Below are positions 45,022 to 52,963 of a DNA stretch of 64,000 nt, one piece after another. The number at the start of each line of letters is the position of its first letter. Within the stretch, counting starts at the first letter, position 1. Origin of the DNA: Anaerorhabdus sp964386325 (lineage in GTDB: Bacteria > Bacillota_I > Bacilli_A > Erysipelotrichales > Erysipelotrichaceae); the NCBI GenBank assembly GCA_964386325.1, contig CAYLQY010000004.1, forward strand, positions 102,572 through 166,571, given 5' to 3'. The notes under the pieces are model-generated. The model searched no databases. It had not been told where the DNA came from and was given only the letters and a program-made list of their open reading frames with translations. A program made the position numbers and the translations under genes.

Positions 45022-46115
45022 ATATTAAGTAATTTGTCAGAAGGAAAATAACAATCTTGTTTTCTTTTCTTATCGGCGTACATTAATAAATCAGCGGTTT
45101 TTACAGCTTCTGTCAATGATTCAGTGACATGGTAATCAACGATACCATAAGCGAAATTTAAACCATATTCATTTGCTTTAGTATGAATTGTTTCAATTGC
45201 TTTTGTGATGGAAGAATAATCTGCTTTCTTCGATAAAACAACAAATTCGTCACCACCTATACGATATAAGCGCGAGTTAGAAGGAAGATTTTCTAAAAAT
45301 AAATTAGTTATGAGTATCAGACAATCATCTCCCACCATGTGACCGTAAGTATCGTTAATTAACTTGAACTTATTGAGGTCAAGTAGTGTGATAACGTAGT
45401 TTGTTTTATACTCGATTTGAAGAAGTTCATTATCATAACATCTGCGATTATATGCTCCAGTTAAAGAATCGGTCATATAATATTGAATGTTTAACAACAA
45501 GTAGTAAAGGATAAGTGACATTGCTGAGAAGTTCCAATTCATAAAACGAAGGCGGAAGACTACTTCTAGGATAAAACTTAAGAACATTAATAATATAACA
45601 ACAAGTAAGAAAATATGTTCAGCATGTTTTTTATAATGCTTGTGGTGAATGGGTTGTCTAATTAACATAATCATATAGAACCACGAGATAAAGATTGAAA
45701 TCATAAATAATGGACCACGATCATATTGATTGGAAGAATTGATAAAGAAAACAAGATTATAGAAAATACTGATGAAGCAAACTAGAATATTTATCATCAT
45801 TGGAATATATGCGTAAATCGGTAATTTCTTCTCATAGAATATGCGCCATAGAAGTAAAGGTAATAGTGGAGCACATGCAAAATTTAGAAAAGATGTAATT
45901 CTGCGAAGAATATAAAATTCTGAACCAAAATATAAGGCAATAGAAGAATCAATTGAAGTGACAACGAGCATAGCAATATTAACAAGGATAATCAAAAAGA
46001 AAATCCTTTTACTTTTTTTATCAAATAAAGGATTAATTGTAAGAAAATAAGATACAATACTTAGCCCAATGAAAGAGACAATATTCGTTTGAATTATTTC
46101 GGTGAAAATACTCAT
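45009..46115 (-). CDS. Membrane diguanylate cyclase (GGDEF domain)
   Basis: 368 residues. About seven or eight membrane segments in the first 205 residues (7TMR-like N-terminus without a clear known sensor fold), then a GGDEF domain: YMTDSLTGAYNRRCYDNELL, ITLLDLNKFKLINDTYG and RLYRIGGDEFVV. The GGDEF loop is intact, so c-di-GMP synthesis is expected. No RxxD inhibition site precedes it. It differs from the other cyclase at 10945 (GGEEF, different membrane part), so the two probably answer different inputs. AAAGGAG precedes the ATG. Confidence 0.92.
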   Translation of the reverse strand: MSIFTEIIQTNIVSFIGLSIVSYFLTINPLFDKKSKRIFFLIILVNIAMLVVTSIDSSIALYFGSEFYILRRITSFLNFACAPLLPLLLWRIFYEKKLPIYAYIPMMINILVCFISIFYNLVFFINSSNQYDRGPLFMISIFISWFYMIMLIRQPIHHKHYKKHAEHIFLLVVILLMFLSFILEVVFRLRFMNWNFSAMSLILYYLLLNIQYYMTDSLTGAYNRRCYDNELLQIEYKTNYVITLLDLNKFKLINDTYGHMVGDDCLILITNLFLENLPSNSRLYRIGGDEFVVLSKKADYSSITKAIETIHTKANEYGLNFAYGIVDYHVTESLTEAVKTADLLMYADKKRKQDCYFPSDKLLNIKTS

Positions 46116-46297
46116 ATTATTTCTCCTTTACATGTTCAATTTAAGTTATTATAGCATGTTATAAGGCACTACTATAAGTGAATTTCATGAATTAACAGAG
46201 ATTTAACAGGATTCTTTATAAGAGTTAATAGAAGTATCCAAGATTTTAGTAGTGAGTTTTGTTAAAATTTGGTATAATTTTCTAGCGAGGTGAGACA

Positions 46298-47023
46298 ATG
46301 TCATTTACAGTTACAATTAGTCAATTTGAAGGTCCATTAGATTTAATGCTTCATTTGATTAAAGAACAAGAACTAGATCTTTTTGACTTAGATATTAGTG
46401 TTCTAACTGAACAATATCTTAATTATCTAAAACAAATGGAAAGTCTGCACTTAGAAGTTGCAAGTGAGTATTTACTCGAATTAGCAACTCTTATTGAATA
46501 CAAAAGTAAAAAAATTCTTCCTAAAGATGAATCGGTAATCGATGATGAATATGAAGAAGATCCAAAAGATCGTTTGGTACGTCGATTATTGGAATATCAA
46601 CAATATAAAGAAGTCACAGAACAACTTAATGATCTTTATCATCAAAGAATGCTTCAGTTATCTAAGCCAATATCAATTGAAGTTGAAGAATGGTCAAAAC
46701 CAAAAGAAGAAACTGAGCCTATTGATGGTTCACCTTATGACTTGGTGAAAGCGATGAATAAATGCTTACGTAGATTACAGTTGTCTAAGCCAATCGAAAC
46801 AAAATTTACGGCAAAAGAAATGTCTATGGAAGAACGATCTTTACAAATTAAAGCACGTTTACGTGATTTACCAGAAACATTTTCATTTGAAACACTATTA
46901 GAAGATTGTGATGACTTAAAAATGATGATAGTTACTTTTCTATCTGTGCTTGATTTAGCACGCGTTCACACACTTGTGTTTACGATTGATGAAAAAGGTA
47001 CTATCTGGTTTAAAAGGGGGTAA
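46298..47023 (+). CDS. scpA: Segregation and condensation protein A
   Basis: Kleisin subunit of the SMC condensin. 241 residues: the N-terminus TVTISQFEGPLDLMLHLIKE and DLFDLDISVLTEQYLNYL bind the Smc neck. A charged linker (about 85-160) and a winged-helix C-terminus (MIVTFLSVLDLARVHTLVFT) follow. It precedes scpB with a 5-base gap. GAGGTGAG lies before the start. Confidence 0.95.
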   Translation: MSFTVTISQFEGPLDLMLHLIKEQELDLFDLDISVLTEQYLNYLKQMESLHLEVASEYLLELATLIEYKSKKILPKDESVIDDEYEEDPKDRLVRRLLEYQQYKEVTEQLNDLYHQRMLQLSKPISIEVEEWSKPKEETEPIDGSPYDLVKAMNKCLRRLQLSKPIETKFTAKEMSMEERSLQIKARLRDLPETFSFETLLEDCDDLKMMIVTFLSVLDLARVHTLVFTIDEKGTIWFKRG

Positions 47024-47028
47024 TATAA

Positions 47029-47748
47029 ATGACAGAAATTCTTGAAAATGATGAAAAGATTACTGATACAGATGAAATAACGCAAGAAAACACAATGGAA
47101 CAGACGGATGCTCCTGAAGTATGTGAAGTTGTAGAAGAAGTAGAAGTCTTTGAAACAGTGGGCGAGATAATCGAAGTTGAAGAAACCACAAAAGATGAAG
47201 AAGAAGGTAATCAAGCTGCAACAATACTTGAAGGGTTATTATTTATCGTTGGTGATGAAGGAATTTCACTTGAACAAGCTGCTGAAGTATTAGGTATCTC
47301 TAAAGACAGAACAGAAAAAGTATTTGAAGAGTTACAAATATATTATGCGGATGATCAACGTGGATTCGAAATTGCGAATTACGGTGGTGTCTATAAGTTT
47401 TTATCGAAAGCCTTAGTACATCCATATGCTGAAAAGTTATTTCAAACAACGAAACAAACAGGATTATCACAAGCCGCATTAGAAACACTTGCGATTATTG
47501 CATATAAACAACCGATTACACGTGTGGAAATTGAAGAAATTCGTGGTGTTGGAGCAGATATGATGCTTCGTAAATTAGAAGCAAGAAATTTGATTCGTGA
47601 AAATGGTAGAAGTAATGCACCAGGAAAACCGATTTTATATGAAGTAACAGATGAATTCATGGATAGTTTTAAACTATTAAGTTTAGATGAACTTCCAAAG
47701 CTTCCGGAATTTAGTACGGATGAAGAAAGTGAAAATTTATTTGATTAA
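47029..47748 (+). CDS. scpB: Segregation and condensation protein B with acidic N-terminal extension
   Basis: 239 residues. The ScpB domain starts near residue 65 (AATILEGLLFIVGDEGISLE, then EVLGIS) and continues to LIRENGRSNAPGKPILYEVT and MDSFKLLSLDELP. Residues 1-62 form an unusually long acidic extension (about half Glu/Asp), absent from the compact ScpB of Bacillus. It partners ScpA and Smc in chromosome condensation. GGGGG TAATATAA precedes the ATG. A terminator follows. Confidence 0.94.
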   Translation: MTEILENDEKITDTDEITQENTMEQTDAPEVCEVVEEVEVFETVGEIIEVEETTKDEEEGNQAATILEGLLFIVGDEGISLEQAAEVLGISKDRTEKVFEELQIYYADDQRGFEIANYGGVYKFLSKALVHPYAEKLFQTTKQTGLSQAALETLAIIAYKQPITRVEIEEIRGVGADMMLRKLEARNLIRENGRSNAPGKPILYEVTDEFMDSFKLLSLDELPKLPEFSTDEESENLFD

Positions 47749-47768
47749 AGTGAGGAAACTCACTTTTT
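47748..47768 (+). terminator. Terminator of scpAB
   Basis: AAGTGAG and CTCACTT around GAAA, then TTT. Starts at the stop codon of scpB. Confidence 0.85.
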
Positions 47769-47775
47769 ATTATAG

Positions 47776-47833
47776 TTGACAAATCCGTTTTACTGCAATA
47801 GAATGGAATTATATTTTACTGGAGTAGAATGGA
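47776..47833 (+). promoter_or_regulatory. Promoter with two BlaI-type operator repeats
   Basis: TTGACA (47776-47781), 17 bases, TAGAAT (47799-47804). Two similar 20-base repeats lie at 47788-47807 and 47814-47833, sharing TTTTACTG..ATAGAATGGA-type sequence. The second contains the dyad TACTGGAGTA. One covers the -10 box, the other the ribosome binding site of the repressor. They are likely sites of the BlaI-type protein (autorepression). Confidence 0.7.
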
Positions 47834-47842
47834 GAAAATAAG

Positions 47843-48202
47843 ATGATTGATAAAGTTTTTGATTCAGAGAGAAACATTTTAGAACTATTATGGCAAAAAG
47901 ATAATCAAACCGCAAAACAAATTGCTGAGCAATGTAAACAAACAGTAGGGTGGAGTAAAACAACAACGTATACAGTCATTCGAAAATGTATAAACAAAGG
48001 ACTGATTGAAAGACGAGAACCTGATTTTATATGTCATGTTTTAATTGATAAGGAACTTCTTTGTGAGCAAGAAACTGATGATTTAATACAAAAGAATTAT
48101 GGTGGTAACCCTGATTTATTAGTAGCATCTTTACTTGAACAAAAGAAGATTACCTTCGATGATATTCAAAAAATGAAAGAATTAATAAAGAAATTTGAAT
48201 AG
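47843..48202 (+). CDS. BlaI/MecI-type transcriptional repressor
   Basis: 119 residues. The winged-helix domain SERNILELLWQKDNQTAKQI, the VGWSKTTTYTVIRKCINKGL recognition helix and a RREPDFICHVLID wing lead to a C-terminal dimer segment (LVASLLEQKKITFDDIQKMK). BlaI is normally cut or released when its M56 partner senses a signal. It overlaps the M56 gene by 8 bases. The repeat pair upstream supports self-control. Not necessarily beta-lactam related; no beta-lactamase or PBP2a gene is nearby. Confidence 0.92.
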   Translation: MIDKVFDSERNILELLWQKDNQTAKQIAEQCKQTVGWSKTTTYTVIRKCINKGLIERREPDFICHVLIDKELLCEQETDDLIQKNYGGNPDLLVASLLEQKKITFDDIQKMKELIKKFE

Positions 48203-49769
48203 TATGATGTCATTTATAGAGATGAATTTATATGGAAGTGTATTAATTTTAATTGTTGTATTAATACGTTTTCTATTTAAAAATAAGCTTCCTAAAAGAC
48301 TACTTACTGTATTATGGAGTATTGTTGCGCTAAGGTTTATCTTGCCATTTAGAATTCAATTTTTTGGTAGTTTTTATGAAATTGCCAAACCTATAATTGC
48401 ACCAACAGCAAAACAAGTATTACCAGGTATTATGGATCAAACTTCAATGATTTCTAAATTAAGTGAAAATAATTGGAACTTAACACCATATCAAATTATT
48501 TGGATTATTGGCATTTGTGTAGTGATTGGTGGTTTTGTCTATTTTCATAATAAGACACGTTTTACATATAAAGTATCATTGCCTGTACGAAATGAATTTA
48601 TTGATACTTGGTTAGAAAATGATCGCTTAAGAAGACCTATCCAAGTTCGTTACTCTGATCGAATTGGTTCACCATTTACAACGGGAATTCTTTGGCCAAT
48701 GATTTTATTACCAAAGACAATTGATTGGAACGATCGTAAGACGTTGATGTATGTTCTTGCCCATGAAAAAGTTCATATTAAGCGTTTTGATGTTTTGATA
48801 AAATGGGTGTTTGCATCAATTTTATGTGTGTATTGGTTTAATCCACTCGTTTGGCTTTTTTATAAACTTGCGAACCAAGATTTAGAATTAAGTTGTGATG
48901 AGTCGGTTATTCTAAGTTGTGGCTTAGACGCTAAAAGTCAATATGCTAGTGTGCTTGTTGAGATGGAAGAAAGACGATTGAAATTCGCACCCTTGGCTCC
49001 TGGGTTTTCTAAATCAGGATTACAAAATCGAATTGTCGCAATACTACAAACTAAAAAAATATCAGTGGGTAAGTTTATTGCGTCGATGGTAGCGGTGGCA
49101 ATAGTTGTAGCTCTTTTCTTTACAAATTCACCCTTACCTAAAGATACAGATGAAACACAATATATAACACATGCAGAAGAAACGGAATATCAGTATACCG
49201 AAAAAGAATTGAATGAGTTTTTAAAACTTACGCATTATAATGACTATCAAACAATGTCAATTTCAAAGTTTAATAGTTTAGTTTATAAATTGTTTGAAGA
49301 TGACTCTTCTGGCAAAAACATGGAATTATTTGAGAAAGTATTGTATTCAACAAACGAGGAAGATAGTCATTATTCATTTGTGAGAAATACAATTCAATCG
49401 TCACTTAGTGAATACTATGCACGACTTGAAGAAGTTTATTCCAATGATGAAGTTAATCCAACATATTGGATTAACTTACAAACACAAACGTCAACAAATG
49501 TGATGGGTGTTCAAAATAATATTAATGTATATATGGATTTAACCTTTAGCTACCGCATTCTTGATGAAACTAATTTAACAGTAAAAGAAAGAGATGATTT
49601 TATACAAGCAATAAACAAGGAAGCTAACTCAATATTTATTGATCAAATTAATACCAATGGTACTAAAGAAATGTTTATTGAAGAATTTAAAAATAGAGCT
49701 GCATTAATTTCTACAGACAAAATTGTATTTGTGGAATGTGTAGAGAATGATACTGAAATCTACAATTAA
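48195..49769 (+). CDS. M56 (BlaR1/MecR1-type) membrane sensor metallopeptidase with unusual outer domain
   Basis: 524 residues. Four membrane segments (about 12-28, 40-55, 100-118, 297-312) and a zinc peptidase site HEKVH at 190-194 with the later ELSCDESV Glu site. The extracellular part (about 335-524) is not a beta-lactam-binding domain. Instead it carries a roughly 190-residue domain (YTEKELNEFLKLTHYNDYQT, then LTVKERDDFIQAINKEA) that is repeated twice in the next gene. The M56 core likely cleaves or triggers release of the BlaI-type repressor. Start ATG is inside the repressor gene. Confidence 0.9.
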   Translation: MNSMMSFIEMNLYGSVLILIVVLIRFLFKNKLPKRLLTVLWSIVALRFILPFRIQFFGSFYEIAKPIIAPTAKQVLPGIMDQTSMISKLSENNWNLTPYQIIWIIGICVVIGGFVYFHNKTRFTYKVSLPVRNEFIDTWLENDRLRRPIQVRYSDRIGSPFTTGILWPMILLPKTIDWNDRKTLMYVLAHEKVHIKRFDVLIKWVFASILCVYWFNPLVWLFYKLANQDLELSCDESVILSCGLDAKSQYASVLVEMEERRLKFAPLAPGFSKSGLQNRIVAILQTKKISVGKFIASMVAVAIVVALFFTNSPLPKDTDETQYITHAEETEYQYTEKELNEFLKLTHYNDYQTMSISKFNSLVYKLFEDDSSGKNMELFEKVLYSTNEEDSHYSFVRNTIQSSLSEYYARLEEVYSNDEVNPTYWINLQTQTSTNVMGVQNNINVYMDLTFSYRILDETNLTVKERDDFIQAINKEANSIFIDQINTNGTKEMFIEEFKNRAALISTDKIVFVECVENDTEIYN

Positions 49770-49783
49770 AAGAGGAAAATAAA

Positions 49784-51196
49784 ATGAAAATAAATAAAAT
49801 TATCGCCACAAGCGTTTTGCTTGCAATGGTTTTTTCAAGTGTATCATGTAGTAAAACATCAAATCCAGATGAAGCAAATAAAGCTGATTTTGGATATATT
49901 GGCAACCATAAACAATACTATGGTGGTGAAATAGCGAAATACACAAAAGAAGATTATGATTTTTTAAAAACAATTTCACTTCAAGACTTAGCTAATATTT
50001 CAGTCTATGATTTTAATAACAAATACCTCAATCAAAGTAATGAAGATGAGTATCATAAAAATGAGAAAATGTTAGAAAGACTGTATCAATCTTTACCAGA
50101 AACAGACAGTCTCTATGATTTTCTTAATACAACAGTATACAGTAGTTGGGTAGAATCTGAAAAAGAACACTATAACAAATGTGAAAAAAATGCGAATCCA
50201 CACTATTCAGATTCAGAAAGTATTGATACTTATGAGGATGTTTATGGTAATAAAGTCTTAACACAACAAATTTCATTTGATATAACATTTAATTACAAAA
50301 TAGTTGATTCAAAAACATGCAGTGTTCTTGCACGTGATGAAATATTAAAGAGTGTTGGAACAACTATGAAATCATTTATTGAGAAGCAAAATAAACAAGA
50401 TTTATATCAAGACAATAAAATGAAATCAGTTTTGCTTGAAGAATTAAATCGTATTTTGACAACGTTGAGCAATGAGATACAATGGGCAGGGGATTCTGAT
50501 ATTTATTATTGGATGTACGATAGCGAAGAAGAAGCAAAGGAATCTGCAATTATATGGAATGAAAAAAAGGAGTTTGATTATTCGAAAAAATATACAGCTG
50601 AACAATATAATCAATTGATTCATGCCGTGGTTTTAAAAGATTATGAATCAATGAGTATTGCGGATTTTGATCGTACAATATACAACTTATTTGATGAGGA
50701 AACAGAAGATTATTATAAGAGTAATTATTTCTTGTATGAATATATCTTGAATCATTTAGATGAAAAAGATCCAAACTACAATTATTTGCGTTATGAGATT
50801 CCATTAGCGTTAAATGAGTATGAAGCAAAAGAACAAGAAGTTCTAACTAAAAAAGAAACTAATGTTAACTATGGCAATTATAGTGATGTTGTGATTAAAG
50901 GCAAGGTGTATGAGGATGATGTTATTATTGATCAGTTATCATTATTCTATGAAATAGAATATCGTGTTTTAAATGGTACTGAATGTACAGTAAAAGAAAG
51001 AAATGAATTTCTTACACAAATCAATAAAGCTATCTACGATTATATTCAAAATAATTATTCTAATAAAATGACTGAGAAGCAATTACTTGAGGAATTTAAA
51101 GCTATTGGGAATAAATATAGTAATGATAAAATTAGTTTTGAAAATATAAAAATTGAGGGTGCAAGTACTGTTGAAAGTGGTGTTAGCGAATACTAA
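49784..51196 (+). CDS. Lipoprotein with two copies of the sensor's extracellular domain
   Basis: 470 residues. Lipobox SSVSC gives C22. Two tandem domains, residues about 52-250 and 268-455, each match the outer domain of the M56 protein. Copy 2 is closest: YTAEQYNQLIHAVVLKDYES versus YTEKELNEFLKLTHYNDYQT, and TVKERNEFLTQINKAI versus TVKERDDFIQAINKEA. Copy 1 is more divergent (VLARDEILKSVGTTM). It starts 14 bases after the M56 stop behind AGAGGAAA, so the three genes form an operon. Function unknown; a ligand-presenting or signal-competing partner of the sensor is the working idea. Confidence 0.8.
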   Translation: MKINKIIATSVLLAMVFSSVSCSKTSNPDEANKADFGYIGNHKQYYGGEIAKYTKEDYDFLKTISLQDLANISVYDFNNKYLNQSNEDEYHKNEKMLERLYQSLPETDSLYDFLNTTVYSSWVESEKEHYNKCEKNANPHYSDSESIDTYEDVYGNKVLTQQISFDITFNYKIVDSKTCSVLARDEILKSVGTTMKSFIEKQNKQDLYQDNKMKSVLLEELNRILTTLSNEIQWAGDSDIYYWMYDSEEEAKESAIIWNEKKEFDYSKKYTAEQYNQLIHAVVLKDYESMSIADFDRTIYNLFDEETEDYYKSNYFLYEYILNHLDEKDPNYNYLRYEIPLALNEYEAKEQEVLTKKETNVNYGNYSDVVIKGKVYEDDVIIDQLSLFYEIEYRVLNGTECTVKERNEFLTQINKAIYDYIQNNYSNKMTEKQLLEEFKAIGNKYSNDKISFENIKIEGASTVESGVSEY

Positions 51197-51261
51197 TTTA
51201 AAAAAATAAAGTTTTTACTGAATAAACACTTAAAATAGGCGTAATTTACAAATAAAAAAAC

Positions 51262-51290
51262 TTGTAATGTGGGGGAAGCTTGTGTATACT
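51262..51290 (+). promoter_or_regulatory. Promoter of the purF leader
   Basis: TTGTAA (51262-51267), 17 bases, TATACT (51285-51290). A second TATACT follows 5 bases later. Confidence 0.7.
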
Positions 51291-51313
51291 ATACTCGTGA
51301 TTAAACAATCACA

Positions 51314-51384
51314 TTTGCTTGTATAAATGTCAAGTGATGGCTGACACGTTTCTACCCACTAGCCTATAGTGGACTACAAGTAAA
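51314..51384 (+). ncRNA. Purine riboswitch, guanine-type
   Basis: P1: TTTGCTTGTA (51314-51323) pairs with TACAAGTAAA (51375-51384, one wobble). The core has TATAAAT after the 5' strand, the two hairpins with GTTTCTACC between them, and GGACTA at the 3' side. The C of GACTA is the specificity base; C indicates guanine/hypoxanthine and U would indicate adenine. It lies upstream of purF, the first enzyme of purine synthesis, which fits end-product control. Confidence 0.9.
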
Positions 51385-51416
51385 CCTTTTCCCCGTTTTT
51401 TTCGTGGAGGTTTACT
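51379..51416 (+). promoter_or_regulatory. Hairpin competing with riboswitch P1
   Basis: AGTAAACCT (51379-51387) pairs with AGGTTTACT (51408-51416), with inner CCCCG/CGTGG pairing around seven T. Its 5' arm overlaps the 3' strand of P1 (to 51384), so the two cannot form together. No T tract follows, so it may be an antiterminator or a translation element, not a terminator. Confidence 0.6.
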
Positions 51417-51419
51417 TTC

Positions 51420-51454
51420 ATGGAGGAATTAGGATGGTAGAACTTAACAACTGA
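51420..51454 (+). other. Two mini reading frames with strong ribosome binding sites in the purF leader
   Basis: MEELGW (51420-51440) follows GGAGG at 51406-51410, and MVELNN (51434-51454) follows GGAGG at 51422-51426. They overlap in different frames. Translation of such leader peptides could alter folding of the leader downstream. This may be chance. Confidence 0.3.
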
Positions 51455-51468
51455 CAAGTAATTTATCT

Positions 51469-51504
51469 ACATATTGATTTTCGATATGTATTTTTTATTT
51501 TTTT
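51469..51504 (+). terminator. Leader terminator just before purF
   Basis: ACATATTG (51469-51476) and CGATATGT (51482-51489) with one wobble, loop ATTTT, then a 15-base T-rich tract (51490-51504) running into the purF ribosome binding site. It is the likely OFF structure of the purine riboswitch. Confidence 0.75.
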
Positions 51505-51518
51505 GGAGGAAAAGGCTG

Positions 51519-52913
51519 ATGGATGAATATTTAGAAGTATTGGGCAACAAGCTTAATGAAGAATGTGGATGTTTTGGTATCTATAATGTGAAAGATGCTG
51601 CTAGTCTTTCTTATTTTGGTTTACATGCCTTACAACATCGTGGACAAGAAGCTTGTGGTATTGCGTCAAGCGACAACAAGATAATTACTTGTTATAAAGG
51701 AAAAGGTTTATTAAGTGATGTATTCACGAATAAAATTCTTGAAGATTTATCAGGTAAGCATGCTGTAGGTCATGTACGTTATGCAAAGGCGCATGAGAAT
51801 CAAATTGAAAATGTTCAACCATTAATGGTTAGAGCACATACAGGGCATTTTGCTGTTGTGCATAATGGTGCTATTGTAAATGCAAAAGAATTAAAAGTAG
51901 AGCTTGAAGATCTTGGAAGTATTTTTCAAGGAAGTAGTGATAGTGAAATACTTGCACACTTAATTCAACGTGAAGAAGGTACAATGGTTTATAAAATCAT
52001 GAATGCTTGCGCAAAACTTGAAGGTGCATTCGCATTCATTATTATGACTAAAGATTGTATGTATGCAGTTCGCGATAAAAACGGTTTAAGACCATTATCA
52101 ATTGCTAAAATTGAGAGTGGTTATTGTATCTCAAGTGAAAGCTGTGCTTATGATATCGTAAATGCGAAACTCATTCGTGAAGTTGAACCAGGAGAAGTTA
52201 TTCGTATTTGTGGTGATGATGTACAATCGTTCAAGTATGTTAATGAAATACAAAAGAAAATGTGTGCAATGGAATACATTTACTTTGCTCGTCCAGATAG
52301 TGTAATCGAAGGAATTAATGTGCATAATGCACGTAAATTATCTGGAAAATTACTGGCGCGTAAAGATAAAGTTAAAGCAGATATCGTTATTGGTGTACCA
52401 GATTCATCATTGAGTGCCGCAATTGGATATGCTGAAGAAAGTGGGTTACCTTATGAAATCGGTTTAATTAAGAACCGTTATGTAGGTAGAACATTTATTC
52501 AACCAACACAAAAACAAAGAGAACGTGGAGTGCGTATGAAACTTAGCGCAATCTCGGCAATTGTGAATGGTAAAAATGTAGTAATGATTGATGATTCAAT
52601 TGTAAGAGGAACTACATCAAAGAGAATTGTACAATTACTCAAAGATGCGGGTGCAAAAACTGTACATGTACGTATAGCATCACCAGAATTCAAGAGTCCT
52701 TGTTTCTATGGTGTTGATACATCAACGTATGAAGAATTAATTAGTTCTCGCCTTAATGTTAAAGAGTTAAGAGATTATATTGGTGCGGATAGTTTGAAAT
52801 TCTTATCAATTGATGAAGTTAAGGAAGCAAATGGACCTAATTTATGTGTGGGATGCTTCAGTGGTAAATATCCGACAAATTTATTTACACTAGGAAACAT
52901 TTTAAAGAAGTAG
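51519..52913 (+). CDS. purF: Amidophosphoribosyltransferase
   Basis: Committed step of purine synthesis: PRPP plus glutamine to phosphoribosylamine. 464 residues from ATG 51519, 9 bases after GGAGG. It has a short propeptide (MDEYLEVLGNKLNEE), then the N-terminal nucleophile Cys in ECGCFGIYNVKD. LQHRGQEACGIAS and VGHVRYAKAH follow. The PRPP loop is VVMIDDSIVRGTTSKRIVQL and the Fe-S type C-terminus has LCVGCFSGKYPTNLF. Not in the main purine operon; it has its own promoter and guanine-type riboswitch leader. Confidence 0.97.
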   Translation: MDEYLEVLGNKLNEECGCFGIYNVKDAASLSYFGLHALQHRGQEACGIASSDNKIITCYKGKGLLSDVFTNKILEDLSGKHAVGHVRYAKAHENQIENVQPLMVRAHTGHFAVVHNGAIVNAKELKVELEDLGSIFQGSSDSEILAHLIQREEGTMVYKIMNACAKLEGAFAFIIMTKDCMYAVRDKNGLRPLSIAKIESGYCISSESCAYDIVNAKLIREVEPGEVIRICGDDVQSFKYVNEIQKKMCAMEYIYFARPDSVIEGINVHNARKLSGKLLARKDKVKADIVIGVPDSSLSAAIGYAEESGLPYEIGLIKNRYVGRTFIQPTQKQRERGVRMKLSAISAIVNGKNVVMIDDSIVRGTTSKRIVQLLKDAGAKTVHVRIASPEFKSPCFYGVDTSTYEELISSRLNVKELRDYIGADSLKFLSIDEVKEANGPNLCVGCFSGKYPTNLFTLGNILKK

Positions 52914-52923
52914 TACAATAAAT

Positions 52924-52946
52924 AACAGGATGAAAATCCTGTTTTT
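52924..52946 (+). terminator. Terminator after purF
   Basis: 8-base arms AACAGGAT and ATCCTGTT around GAAA, followed by TTT. Confidence 0.9.
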
Positions 52947-52963
52947 ATATATCAGGAGGTACC

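Noticed and set aside
47843..49769. Beta-lactam resistance regulator label (BlaI/BlaR1)
   Set aside because: The M56 protein's outer part is not a penicillin-binding domain and no beta-lactamase or PBP gene lies nearby.
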